A stretch of 64,000 nt of DNA from assembly GCF_000004195.4 (NCBI RefSeq), contig NC_030681.2, positions 22,150,482 through 22,214,481 on the forward strand, in the 5' to 3' direction. The translations under genes and the position numbers were made by a program. Source of the stretch: Xenopus tropicalis (taxonomy: Eukaryota; Chordata; Amphibia; Anura; Pipidae). Shown here piece by piece: positions 49,626 to 60,278 of this stretch. The notes beneath the pieces were generated by a model. That model searched no databases. It had not been told where the DNA came from and saw nothing but the letters and a program-made list of their open reading frames with translations. The first letter of the stretch is position 1. Each line of letters starts with the position of its first letter.

Positions 49626-51075
49626 CTTTGTTTTAAGTTAAGCCACTGGTTTTTTTGCTTTTCATTTATATGACTTTTTAAACATTCAGGTGAATGAGAT
49701 ATTTCACTATGCACAGCACATTTGCCATTTTCTCCTAATAAAATAAAGCGATGCGCAATCAGCGTGCCCGCGAGTAGTCAGCACATGCAAAACCGCTCTC
49801 CCCTCAATGACAAGATGAAGAAAAAGCTAAAAATCAAACACTGAGCCAAGTGATCTGGAAAGTGCACAGACCAAACGAATCAATCAGAAGGAGCTCCCTA
49901 GATACACAATGTAAGGCTGGGACACCTGCATATCTTTACTGTTCAGGAAAGCTGCCGACATGAGCAAGGTTAATAGTATACAGCAGGCTAAACATCACTT
50001 TACATCTATTATATATTCTTCATCCTCAGGCTTGGGAGAGAAAGAACGACCATTCTCATGGTCATTTGCAAAGATTATACAAATGCCACAATATTGCATT
50101 TTCTATTATTTTTTTATGTCTACGCTTTTTTTTTCCCGTGTAGATCCGGTTGCAACAAAAATAGGCTGTAAATCAACTCATCAATAACTAATTGTGTTTC
50201 AATAGTACTGTCTAGATCATAATATATATTAACTGTAAAATGACCTTTCCTGTTCATTGGTACAGTGTTCCGTACCCCCTCAGTGCTCGGCTGTCGGTGG
50301 GATTGTCATATATTACAATGAATCCTTTGTCCATTAATCTTTGAATTTCCCCAAGGGGCTAATCTGATGCCGGGGAGCTGAGGAAAATGTCCTTTTTGTA
50401 ATACTCTAAACAGTGATGGGTCTATAAACACAAACAGACGGCAGATTTGAGGACTATTATATCTGTATTTGCTTGCTATCTTATGAAATGTGTTAGATAT
50501 GACAGGGAGGACAGGGACCAAGATCAAAAAAGACAATGAATGATGAAGGAACGAGTGTCGATGGGAGGTTGCCCACGCGCGCATAGCATGAGATGTGCTA
50601 GGTAGAATTACAGTCTTACAGCGCTCTTGTTTGATGAGTCAGACAAATCAGATTGGATGCAATTAGAACAGGCCCCAGTGACTGCCGGATTGTATGAGTT
50701 TGGAATTTTTCCAGAGCTCAGAAATTCCAGTACCCTCACGATAAATATTTTGGTTTTATTTAAACAGAGGTTAAAAGGTATAGCTTCTTTGTTTTAGGGT
50801 GCCTAACTAGCTTGATCAAATGCTCTGGTAGCCTAACATGTTGCTATTCCTTTTGAAACCATTTACATTTCTACTAATAGATGGGGTTCTAGATGGTTAT
50901 TATGGCACTTGGGGTGCCTACCTGCCACTAGGGTGCAAAGTCCCTTAGCTGTGTTGTGTAGAAAGGAACAAACATGCACTGCTTCATTATCCAACTGCCC
51001 ATTTGGGTGAAGGACTGCAAAAGGAAGGGAGGTACTTATTTATCCACCACGATAGCTGTGCCATTAAATGCTGTT
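49626..51075. other. intronic DNA, nothing recognised
   Basis: Repeat-poor stretch. The part near 50590-50760 is balanced in composition. Confidence 0.5.
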
Positions 51076-51600
51076 CTGCCCCCAATAAGGGGTAATTATA
51101 TCTTAGTTGGGATCAAGTACAGGTACTGTTTTATTATTACAGAGAAAAGGGAATCATTTAACCATGAAATAAACCCAATAGGACTGTTCTGCCCCAATAA
51201 GGGGTAATTATATCTTAGTTGGCAACAAGTACGGGTACTGTTTTATTATTACAGAGAAAAAGGAATCATTTAACCATTAAATAAACCCAATAGGGCTGTT
51301 CTGCCCCCAATAAGGGGTAATTATATCTTAGTTGGCAACAAGTACGGGTACTGTTTTATTATTACAGAGAAAAAGGAATCATTTAACCATTAAATAAACC
51401 CAATAGGACTGTTCTGCCCCAATAAGGGGTAATTATATCTTAGTTGGCAACAAGTACGGGTACTGATTTATTATTACAGAGAAAAAGGAAATCATTTTTT
51501 AAAATTGGAACTATTTGCTTATAATGGAGTCCATGGGAGATGACCTTCCATAATTCGGAACTCTGGATAATGGGTTTCCGGATAAGGGATCCCATACCTG
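51076..51600 (-). mobile_element. mariner-like miniature element with four-unit internal array
   Basis: The end GATCCCATACCTG is followed by TA at 51601. The other terminus is absent. The internal module repeats with GGGGTAATTATATCTTAG at 51089, 51201, 51314 and 51426, a 112-113 bp period. Confidence 0.85.
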
Positions 51601-51602
51601 TA

Positions 51603-52393
51603 CTGGCAAAACAATGCCAAGCAAGCAATTTAGCTGACCAATTACCTAGGCAAGGAGCTTTAGTAGCACCTTGAATATTAATTGTAGGAAGATTAAAAAC
51701 ATTTGCAGATCGATGTCTCATTTTCTACAAAGAGCCTACTATCAATGTATATAAGGTTTTAGTGCAAAACCATGATCCATGTTGGCTTAGCCCTATTGGT
51801 AATGTTACAGATAAAGCAGTAGTACTTATCCTGTTGTCCTGACCACGTTTGGGCTTGTGAGAATGTCAACTTGGGATTGGAAATTTTCTCTCTTTTTTTT
51901 CCTTATTCACCCGAAGCTGATTATGTATTCTAACATGGAACAGATCTCTGAATGAACACTGCTGTAGTCTGCTAAACCTTGCTATCTCTGCAGCACCTAA
52001 TAGAGCTGTAGGCTGAGCAATATTCTGCTGATTGTTGTGCTTGTAATGTTGCAAGGGAACATCAGATGGGGTCACTGCAAACAAGGAGAAGCAAAAATGG
52101 GGTCAAGACCCTAAAAACGACGCTCATCACTGGTCTAGAAAATGTAGAACAGACACCCAGATGCAATTGCCTTCACTGCAGAAAGAAATGGAGCAGATTA
52201 ATATATACAGTATATTGTACACTTACAGCATAAGGGAATATTATCTCACTGGCCCATTTCAAGGAACATACAGCAGTAGATTAAGTCAGTGTTGTTACTT
52301 ATTAATAAAAGCACTTCATGATAGGACATGGTGCATGAAAGCCATTCACTTAAATAAGATGTTTTGGGGGAATGTACTAAGTAGTGATGTAGA
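51603..52393. other. intronic DNA, nothing recognised
   Basis: No repeat recognised between a mariner-like array and a SINE/LINE-like tail. Confidence 0.5.
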
Positions 52394-52547
52394 GTGTAAG
52401 CTCATTTGGGCAAAGCTCTCTTCACCTCTTGTATCGGTTATTGATTGCTTTATATGTTACTCTGTATGTCCAATGTATGAAACCCACTTATTGTACAGCG
52501 CTGCGGAATATGTTGGTGCTTTATAAATAAATGTTAATAATAATAAT
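52394..52547 (+). repeat. SINE/LINE-like 3' tail with TAA repeat, copy 4
   Basis: Same family as 1346-1515, on the plus strand, from GTGTAAGCTC to a short TAA tail. It lies in the intron upstream of the nrxn1 exon. Confidence 0.8.
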
Positions 52548-53349
52548 GTTTCTTAAAGCTATTGGGCTCCATAGCAAAATCTGTTTTTGGACCTCACATT
52601 GTCCAAATTTTTTTTGCAGAAAAATATGATTATAGGGTCCATTTACATAAGGGGTACAAAGACACTGAGGGTAGAAAAATGCCAATTTGCATCCATAAAT
52701 TGCACTTTGAACACAGCGCTACTTTTGTGAATGAGCCGTGAAGCCAATTATCCCATGGTGACCCAGGGCTGGAGTCGTTTGCAGAACAATATTCCCTGGT
52801 TAGTAGATATAAGATGGCTCAATATAATCATTTGGGTATAAGGCTGGTTGGATCGGTATGTTTCAATAAGAAACTGCACCTTGCAATGCTTGCACAGACC
52901 CATTAATGAGGCACAGAAACACAAGAGCTTAGAAGCACAAAATCCCTGGAACAAAGCTCTCTAGGTTCTTATCCAGCATTTTAATATTTATGCTGCGGCA
53001 GCTGCACAATAACTTAAGCAGAATGTGACTCTTTTATTGTACAATGGAGCTAAAAGTGCCATTCAGAATAGGATATCATCGGACTTCCCTGATAGAAACA
53101 GTTTTTTAACCTCAATGCGTAGCCTGGCAGAGTTATATCTATCCGACACTGTAACAGTAGAACTGTATCTCCCAGCATTCTCAAAACTGGTTTTGAGCGC
53201 AAACATTTCAATTGTTATAAGTTTATTTAATATTATAGAACATTATGTACCCCTGTTTGTGTTCACACCATGTAAAGCACTGCAAGCATAGTTGTACTGT
53301 ATAAAGAATGGAAGGGCAGCAAGTTGGGCAACACTGATTGTCATTAATG
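52548..53349. other. intronic DNA, nothing recognised
   Basis: No repeat or exon recognised. Confidence 0.5.
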
Positions 53350-54014
53350 TGATACCCTTACCCTTATCCAGAAACTCATTATCCAGAAAGTTCTGAATTA
53401 CGGAAAGGCCATCTCCCATAGACTCCAATTTAAGCAAATAATTCTCATTTTTAAAAATGATTTCCTTTTTTCTCTTTAATTATAAAACAGTACATTGTAC
53501 TTGATCCCAACTAAGATATAATTACCCCTTATTGGGAGCAGAACAGTCCTATTGGGTTTATTTAATGGTTAAATGATTCCCTTTTCTCTGTAACAATAAA
53601 ACAGTACCTGTACTTGATCCCAACTAAGATATAATTACCCCTTATTGGGGGCAGAACAACCCTATTGGGTTTATTTCATGGTTAAATGATTCCCTTTTCT
53701 CTGTAATAATAAAACAGTACCTGTACTTGATCCCAACTAAGATATAATTACCCCTTATTGGGGCAGAACAGCCCTATTGGGTTTATTTAATGGTTAAATG
53801 ATTCCCTTTTCTCTGTAATAATAAAACAGTACCTGTACTTGATCCCAACTAAGATATAATTACCCCTTATTGGAGGCAAAACAATCCTATTGGGTTTATT
53901 CAATATTTAAATGATTTTTAGTAGACTTAAGTTATGGGGATCCAAATTACAGAAAGATCCCTTATCCGGAAAACCCTGGGTCCCGGGCATTCTGGATAAC
54001 AGGTCCCATACCTG
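53350..54014 (+). mobile_element. mariner-like miniature element with four-unit internal array
   Basis: The left end is degraded (TACCCTTACCCTTATCC). The right end GTCCCATACCTG is followed by TA at 54015. The ACTTGATCCCAACTAAG module occurs four times at about 112-bp spacing. Confidence 0.85.
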
Positions 54015-54204
54015 TACTGTCATAATCTGGTCCTACTGCCTCCATCTTGCCCTATATAATAGTTGCTTTTCCTACCTCCAGCTGCTGTCCTATGAAGGGC
54101 CCTCACAGTTACCCCAATTTGGAACCACTATAGACAGCTCTGATTCCATAGGGTAGATAGTAAGAGTGGGGCCCAATTTGTGGCCAGCATCCACTGCCAC
54201 TCCT

Positions 54205-54238
54205 TAACTTGCATGTCTAAATGACATACAAGTTAAGG
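54205..54238. repeat. palindromic core, second copy
   Basis: TTAACTTGCATGT and ACATACAAGTTAA pair around CTAAATG, as at 37411-37441. About 70 bp further, ATGAATACATCATTGCC and GGCAACACTGTATTCAT make a second hairpin. Confidence 0.4.
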
Positions 54239-54479
54239 CACAGGTAGGGGTTCCTAAGTGCTTCCCCCCTCCTTCCCCTCATGAATACATCATTGCCAAA
54301 TGCAGGCAACACTGTATTCATGAGGTGTCCAAGCCAGGTCTATGTGCTCCAAAACTTTGCACCTTACCTTCTACATTGTAAACAGGCCCTTTCTGCACGC
54401 AATGAGCTATGTGCTTTCACTTCAATATAAACATAAATAGCCAATAAAGTCTGCTTATTAGTAGAGTATATGTTCCTTT

Positions 54480-55230
54480 ACTGCATTATCAAAGAGCAAA
54501 TGTTTTTTCTCCTAGTGAATCCTGTTATTTGTCACCTCCGTGTCCTGCACTGACAGCCAATTAACTGATCATTGATTAATTATCTCATCGATCTGGAGAT
54601 CATGCAAATACCCTGGCTGGGTAAGTCATGTTTCCAATCCCAGTTAAATGGCACCTAGAGAGAGGGAGAGGAATGGAGTGACTGTGGCTCCGCATTATGT
54701 GCAAAATGTTAATCTCTCTCCCATGTCTGACAGATAAGGAAGCCGCTGATAAAATGAAGATTGAAATCAAAATTAAAACTGTCAATATTACAGGAACCGG
54801 AGTTTTTCATCTTTCCGACACATTGCGGCCGGGATTGAACATTTCACCAAATAAATTTTAGCAAGTGACAAGCTGCTTTTTATGAAACCTGATAAAATAA
54901 TGATAGATTTGCTCCTATTGCCTGAATGGATGAAAAGCAAAGAAATAAATAAACATTGCAAATAGCTGCATGGCGAGACATTTTAAATAGGGGCAAATGA
55001 CCTGATGGGTGTTTTAAGCATTTACATTGCAAAATAAATATTTTTTTTCATATTTTAAACATAAAAAGATAAAATGGATTTGCAATGGAAATGTCGATAC
55101 CGACCCAAATTGCCCCGTCTTAACAAAGTACTTGCTCTGCAAAAGTTGCCGAAGTGCCAATAACTTTTTTTTCCCTTCATTGTTTATGAAGAAGCCCAAA
55201 GGTATATATTGGGGTATGTGTATTACATGG
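54480..55230. promoter_or_regulatory. candidate conserved non-coding stretch (unproven)
   Basis: About 750 bp without repeats, containing homeobox- and POU-like words (TTGATTAATTATC, GATCATGCAAATAC), a CCTGATAAAATAATGATAG stretch and AT-rich blocks. It is the best candidate for an intronic enhancer by appearance, but nothing in the window proves it. Confidence 0.28.
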
Positions 55231-55403
55231 TAAAATCAATTTAGTGCTGCATGCCTTCTGAAAGGGTTTTATGAGAATTGTAAAACAATGCTTTTTCAAT
55301 CAGAAAACATATTATATTTCCGACGGCAGAAGCATAACTCTGAACTTCTCATAAAAAGTCAAGTAAGGTAAGATATTATTATATACAGCAAATATCAATT
55401 GTA

Positions 55404-55710
55404 CAGGTAACGGATCCTTTATGCAGTAACCCATTACCCAGAAAGTTTGGATATACAGTGAGGCCATTTCCCATTCTGTTCAATGTAAACAAATAATTCA
55501 TATTTGACTGATTTGCTTTTCCTCTGTTATAAGAAAGCAGAGTCCTGCATTTGATAAAGTTAAAAATTCAAGTTGGTGGCAAGAAAACTATCAGCGGCAC
55601 TGAAGGGGTGATTGGGGCTAGCACATTGCCTAGGAACTTTCTGGTACTTAAGTGTCTCTGATCTACAGCTCCTGTAGACCCCTTTTCCAGAATACCCCAG
55701 GTCCTAAGAG
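55404..55710 (+). mobile_element. old diverged mariner-like miniature element
   Basis: CAGGTAACGGATCC follows TA at 55402. Recognisable family pieces are CCCATTACCCAGAAAG, GAGGCCATTTCCCAT, a TTTTCCTCTGTTATAA module and CCCCAGGTCCTAAG. Divergence is high and the right end is not defined. Confidence 0.55.
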
Positions 55711-55750
55711 GTCATTTATCAAGCACAGGGCAAAACACTAGTGCAATCAT

Positions 55751-55990
55751 CATCGAACTGGGCCGCCGGGGTACTGGGAAAAAACCCAGTTGGCCTCGGC
55801 AGCCCAAATCCGATCCCCCTCCAGGGTGTTCCCGCAATCCGCCGTCTCCCTCCCCCGACTCTCTGCAGATAAGTTTCTTTTAGGAGAGCTCAGGGGAGGG
55901 GGTCGGAGGATGTTGGGGGCCTCTGTGGGGTGAAGGGGGTGGGGGCCATTGGGGGGCCCTGCTCCCCCCCCAGTCCGACCCAGGTTGGGA
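55751..55990. mobile_element. GC-rich repeat with TCGGACTGGG-type inverted ends
   Basis: TCGAACTGGGCCGCCGGGG at the left and CCCCCAGTCCGACC at the right are inverted. The interior has GGTACTGGGAAAAAACCCAG and long G/C runs. It looks like a mobile repeat and not a CpG-island promoter. Confidence 0.55.
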
Positions 55991-56388
55991 CAGGTACTGA
56001 GAGCAGCCAGACTCTGGACACAAGTGCTTCTAGAATAAGCCCTAGGGGTGGGATTTGTGTCAACTAGTGATATTGCTCTTTTTTAGTAATAAAATGCCTT
56101 CATAAGATAGACACTATATACAGTCATTGATTACAATTCAGTCCATTTAGTCCACAAACTAATTTATTCATCAGACCTCACGACTTGATTTTTACACTTG
56201 AATTTACTCTGCTAACTGAAGACCAAACTATGCACTCTTTTACAGATCAAACTTCTGATTGCTACTTTGACTATAGTTCTCCTATGAAATATCCCTCAGA
56301 TATGGCATCTTCTCAAAATCCTTCAAATACACACTTATTACCTCCACAATTAAAAAAGGCATCCCTTGGTCCCTCTCAAATTTGCAGT

Positions 56389-56540
56389 TATCCATCTATT
56401 TCTCAGCTCCCCATCTGCTCAAACACTTTGAATGTAAAGGATAATTTATAACAAACATCAATCTTCTAGACAAAAATCAATCTGGTTTCCAACAATTATA
56501 TTGTACTGAAGCAGCCGTCATCGAAATTACAAATTATATC
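56389..56540 (+). pseudogene. decayed LINE reverse-transcriptase fragment (CR1/L2-like)
   Basis: At 56454-56540 one frame reads NQSGFQQLYCTEAAVIEIT, which fits the conserved NQSGFR...STETA..ITN stretch of non-LTR reverse transcriptases. Just upstream, in another frame (56389-56430), YPSISQLPICSNTL resembles the preceding YRPISLLP...SK segment. A frameshift and a stop separate them, and downstream homology is lost. No restored protein is implied. The clade assignment is tentative. Confidence 0.55.
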
Positions 56541-57318
56541 TTCTTTGCGAAACAAGAAGATGTTACTGTTCTACGTCTCTGTTCTGTATCTGCTAGATTT
56601 CCCAGAGTACACTGCCATGGGTAGCCAATCTTTGGCTTACCAGCTGTTGCACCACTATGACTCCCAGAAGGACCTTTCTACAGAACAACAAATGCGGAAA
56701 CAAACATGGTTTAACCTTTCAGATCAAGCCTTTCCTCCAGGAGCACAACTTACTCACATTTAAACCCTTTTCCACTTCAATTTCTTAAAAGTTTGCTTAT
56801 AACCTAGAAAATATATCTCTTTTCATAGCACTTATTCCTTGCTGCCACTAGAGACCACATCATGTAATGAACATAGATAAGGGAATCAGATACAGACCAA
56901 ATTAAAATCAAAATCAGTGATCAGTTTGTATTAACCAAACTGGTCTGTGCCCCAATTGTAAGTTTTAGCCTTCTTTTACCCCATTATTCCCAAAGTATTA
57001 TCATTATTTGAACTTGAGATATCACCCATATAGTAGAGATACACATCTCCTGAAACCTTGGTTTTTTGGGGGTTTTTTAACCCCTTAATTTTTTAAAAAC
57101 AAAGGTTTTTGAATTTCCTTAATACATTAACCCCAAATTATAAGGTGACAACATCTTTAGCAGCATATACAGTAATTCTTCATACGGAGCCAGAAATTAT
57201 AGCTTGAGCTCCCTATCACACTAGGGTCGGTTTTATGAAGAGCCTTTTAACCTGCCTTGGATTTGGAGTGTGGGAGGGAAACTGAGTTTCCGAATACAGG
57301 GAGAACATACAAATGTCT

Positions 57319-57523
57319 TTAGGGTGAAGACAGACAGAGCTACTAGTAGCAGCTACTTGTCGTGGCTACTAAAATACACAATGCTGATCATTTACTGATA
57401 ACTGTCTGTATGTGTGTTTTAGCAGAGGCAATTCTCAGTATTATCTATGGCAGGGTATTTTTTTGAGCTTAGTAGCTGTAAAAAAGTAGCTGCTACTAGT
57501 AGCTCAGTGTGTATCCACCCTTA
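57319..57523. mobile_element. 205-bp miniature element with TTAGGGTG ends
   Basis: GAGCTACTAGTAGCAGCTAC at the left pairs with GTAGCTGCTACTAGTAGCTC at the right, and the outer TTAGGGTG pairs with CACCCTTA. The inner ACTAGT words make the arms themselves partly palindromic. I found no duplication beyond a possible TTA. Confidence 0.7.
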
Positions 57524-58247
57524 GAGATAGCACTATGGCTGTAATCAAACCTTGGACCCCAGTAGTACAGTGCTAACCTTTGCACCACAATTCTCTGCAA
57601 CATATGTGATAAATTGGTCAGAATTGTTCAGATCCAATTCTCTCTGATATGAAAGAGTGCCAGATATAAGGATGCATTTCATCAGCCATCTTTGTTATTC
57701 TGGGATCACATGCATAGGATAAAACAGATAATGGATTCCACCTTTATAACGACCCGTAAAATACCTGCCACATTGCAAATCCGGAGTCTCTACATCTGAT
57801 TTCCAAGTGTGGAAAACTAATCAAAATGCATCACATTCAACAGAGAAATGGAATATAGTATTAGCTACACAATTAAACTGGTTTCATAGTACGTATGATT
57901 AACAAGTCCTCTTTCAAACGTGAACATGGAAATAATGCAGCATTTTACTACAAAGTTGATAATTTAATCTTATCTCATATCTGACAGCATATTAGCCTTT
58001 CACAGTACTTTTCACGCCATCTTTGCTGAGAACCTGTTTAATATGCATATCAATTGCTTCATTTTTTTTAAATATACAGGGTGCATTCCAAAGAGACATC
58101 AAGTAGGCTTATTGTTTAATTTTTTTGCTTTTGATCAGATCTTGTTAGTGGTATGCATTTAAACGTAGGTATGCTACTGGGCAACCTCGATGAACACAAT
58201 TTCCATGGTTTCCCTGCAGCCTGCAACACTGCAGCTATTGCAGATGC
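57524..58247. other. intronic DNA, nothing recognised
   Basis: No repeat or exon recognised. Confidence 0.5.
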
Positions 58248-58255
58248 ATATACAC

Positions 58256-58733
58256 TAGTGATGGGCAAAATGTTTCGCCAGGCATGGATTCGCGGCGAAT
58301 TTCCGCGTTTCGCCATTGGCGGATTGATTCGCGAAATGGATGAAAAAATTTGCTGCGAAAAAATTCACCGCACCAAAAATTGTCGCCGGCGTCAAAAAAG
58401 AATAGTCGCGGACGTCAAAAGAATAGCTGCGCGACTAAATAATAGCTGTGCGACTAAATAATAGCCGCGGGCGACAAAATAATAGCTGTGCGACAAAATA
58501 ATAGCCAGGCGACAAAATAATAGCCGTGCAACAAAATAATAGCCGCGGGCGACGAAATAATAGCAGCGGGCGACAAAATAATAGTCGGGTGACAAAAAAA
58601 TAGTCGCGGGCGACAATTTTTTTTGTTGCACGACATTTTCGCCGTTTCGCGAATTTTTCGCCGTTTCGCGGATCTTTTGAAAGATTCACAAATTTTTGGG
58701 CGAAGCAAAACAGAACAGATTCGCTCATCACTA
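58256..58733. mobile_element. hAT-type miniature element containing a minisatellite
   Basis: The ends TAGTGATGGGC and ATTCGCTCATCACTA are flanked by perfect duplications ATATACAC at 58248-58255 and 58734-58741. At 478 bp it is the longest copy because of an internal tandem array (58402-58615). Confidence 0.9.
58402..58615. repeat. minisatellite inside the hAT element
   Basis: About ten imperfect units resembling AAAATAATAGCYGYGCGAC follow one another at roughly 17-22 bp spacing. They differ in whether the GC-rich part reads GCGGGC, TGTGC or AGGC. On the minus strand the array is open in several frames and gives repetitive YYFVAR-like peptides, which I treat as an artefact. Confidence 0.8.
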
Positions 58734-58741
58734 ATATACAC

Positions 58742-59756
58742 ACAATATGACAATAGTAAGTGTGCACTAATTATTGAAATTGGCTACACAGGTGCTACTA
58801 CATCATTCAATGACATTCTTGGCAATGTTGTGCTTCCTACTTTGTGGATAAAGCTCTTTCCTGTGTCAGCAGCATGATAACACCATGCACAAAGCCAGGC
58901 CCATACAGAATTGATTTTCTAAGATGGGAATGAAAGAACCTGAATGGCCCAGACAGAGCCCTGACTTCAACTTAACTAATCACCCATGGGATGAATTGAA
59001 ATGCCAATGTGAGCCAGGCCTGATCCCCAACATTCATATCCAACCTTCATAATATTCTTGTTGCTGAATGGAGGCAAATCCTGTCAATAATGTTCCAACA
59101 TCTAGTAAAAAGCCTTTCCATAAGAGTAGTAGCAGTAACAGCAGCAAAGAATGGACCATTGATGTGATTTTGCTTGACTAGTTAAAACTCAGTTATTAAA
59201 AAAATAATAATAAAGTACCTCAACCATAAATTACAATGAACACTAAAGTTCAATGACCTTATTAGAGCACATGATCTGCAACCTTGTTCTGTTAGGTAGG
59301 CATCATGGAACTCTTTCTAATACATGAACATTTTATGATACGCTATAAGTAATAGAGTTTTGGTTTATCAGTAACAGTACTTTATCTTTAGGTAAATTTA
59401 TAAATGAAAATCTATGGGAATGGAATAGTAATGTTGGACATATTTCAGCCAAAACTAAAGGATTGCTGTTGCTAATTGGTAGCCATTGTTATTTTGGACA
59501 TTAACTGACTTACTAATGAGTCAAAATTAGCACAAGTCTCCTATAAATGAGACAAGAACAACAGAGAAACATATAATAGACACAGAGAGACGCAAGGGCA
59601 GACACAGAAGATAAACAACCCATGTAAGATAAAGTGAGAGTATTTACAGTCATTCACATTCAGCCTTCACATAAATTCTTCTTTTATGGAATGCAATCTA
59701 AACCTATAGACAGGTTAATATTGTGTAACTTGGAAAAAGTAAGTGGTTTGCATTTT
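58742..59756. other. intronic DNA, nothing recognised
   Basis: The phrase-like order GATAACACC, TGGCCCAGACAGAGCCCTGA and CACCCATGGGATGAATTG near 58876-58997 recalls a Tc1 transposase C-terminus read on the plus strand, but it is too broken for me to annotate. Confidence 0.4.
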
Positions 59757-59933
59757 CTCCTTGTAGATTGTAAGCTCTTTTGGGCAGGGCTCTCTTCACC
59801 TCTTGTATCGGTTACTGATTGCTTTATATGTTACTCTGTATGTCCAATGTATGAAACCCACTTATTGTACAGCGCTGTAGGATATGTTGGCGCTTTATAA
59901 ATAAATGTTAATAATAATAATAATAATAATAAT
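59757..59933 (+). repeat. SINE/LINE-like 3' tail with TAA repeat, copy 5
   Basis: Same family as 1346-1515, on the plus strand, ending in a TAA tract of about nine repeats. A mariner-like miniature element starts a few bases further on at 59947. Confidence 0.8.
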
Positions 59934-59946
59934 TCTTATCATTACA

Positions 59947-60276
59947 CAGGTATAGGATCTAATATCCAGAATGCTCAGGACCTGGGGTTTTCTGGACAAG
60001 GGAACTTTCCTTAATTTGAATTATCATACATTAGGTCTGCTAAAAATCATTTAAACATGAACTAAACCCAATAAGATTGTTTTGCCTCCAATATGGATTC
60101 ATGTACAGTAGCTTAGATACCAGCAAGTACAAGCTACTGTTTTATTAATACAGAGATAAAGGAAATCATTTTTAAAAATTAGAACTATGGTTTATAATAG
60201 ACTTTATGGGAGATGGTCTTATTGTAATTCAAAGAATTCCAGATAATGAGTTTCCAGATAACAGATCCCATACCTG
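59947..60276 (-). mobile_element. mariner-like miniature element, unexpanded, 330 bp
   Basis: The ends CAGGTATAGGATC and GATCCCATACCTG bound a single-module copy, inverted relative to 3918. The right flank is TA; the left flank is CA, one base from expectation. Confidence 0.78.
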
Positions 60277-60278
60277 TA

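Noticed and set aside
55751..55990. GC-rich block considered as the beta-neurexin promoter
   Set aside because: It has inverted TCGGACTGGG-type ends and repeat-like composition, and no open frame with a signal peptide follows on the minus strand.
58392..58767. Minus-strand frames with YYFVAR-type repeats, resembling a repeat protein
   Set aside because: They come from the minisatellite inside a hAT miniature element and are open in all three frames.
58876..58997. Possible Tc1 transposase remnant
   Set aside because: The order of words is suggestive, but frames are broken and no catalytic motif is visible.
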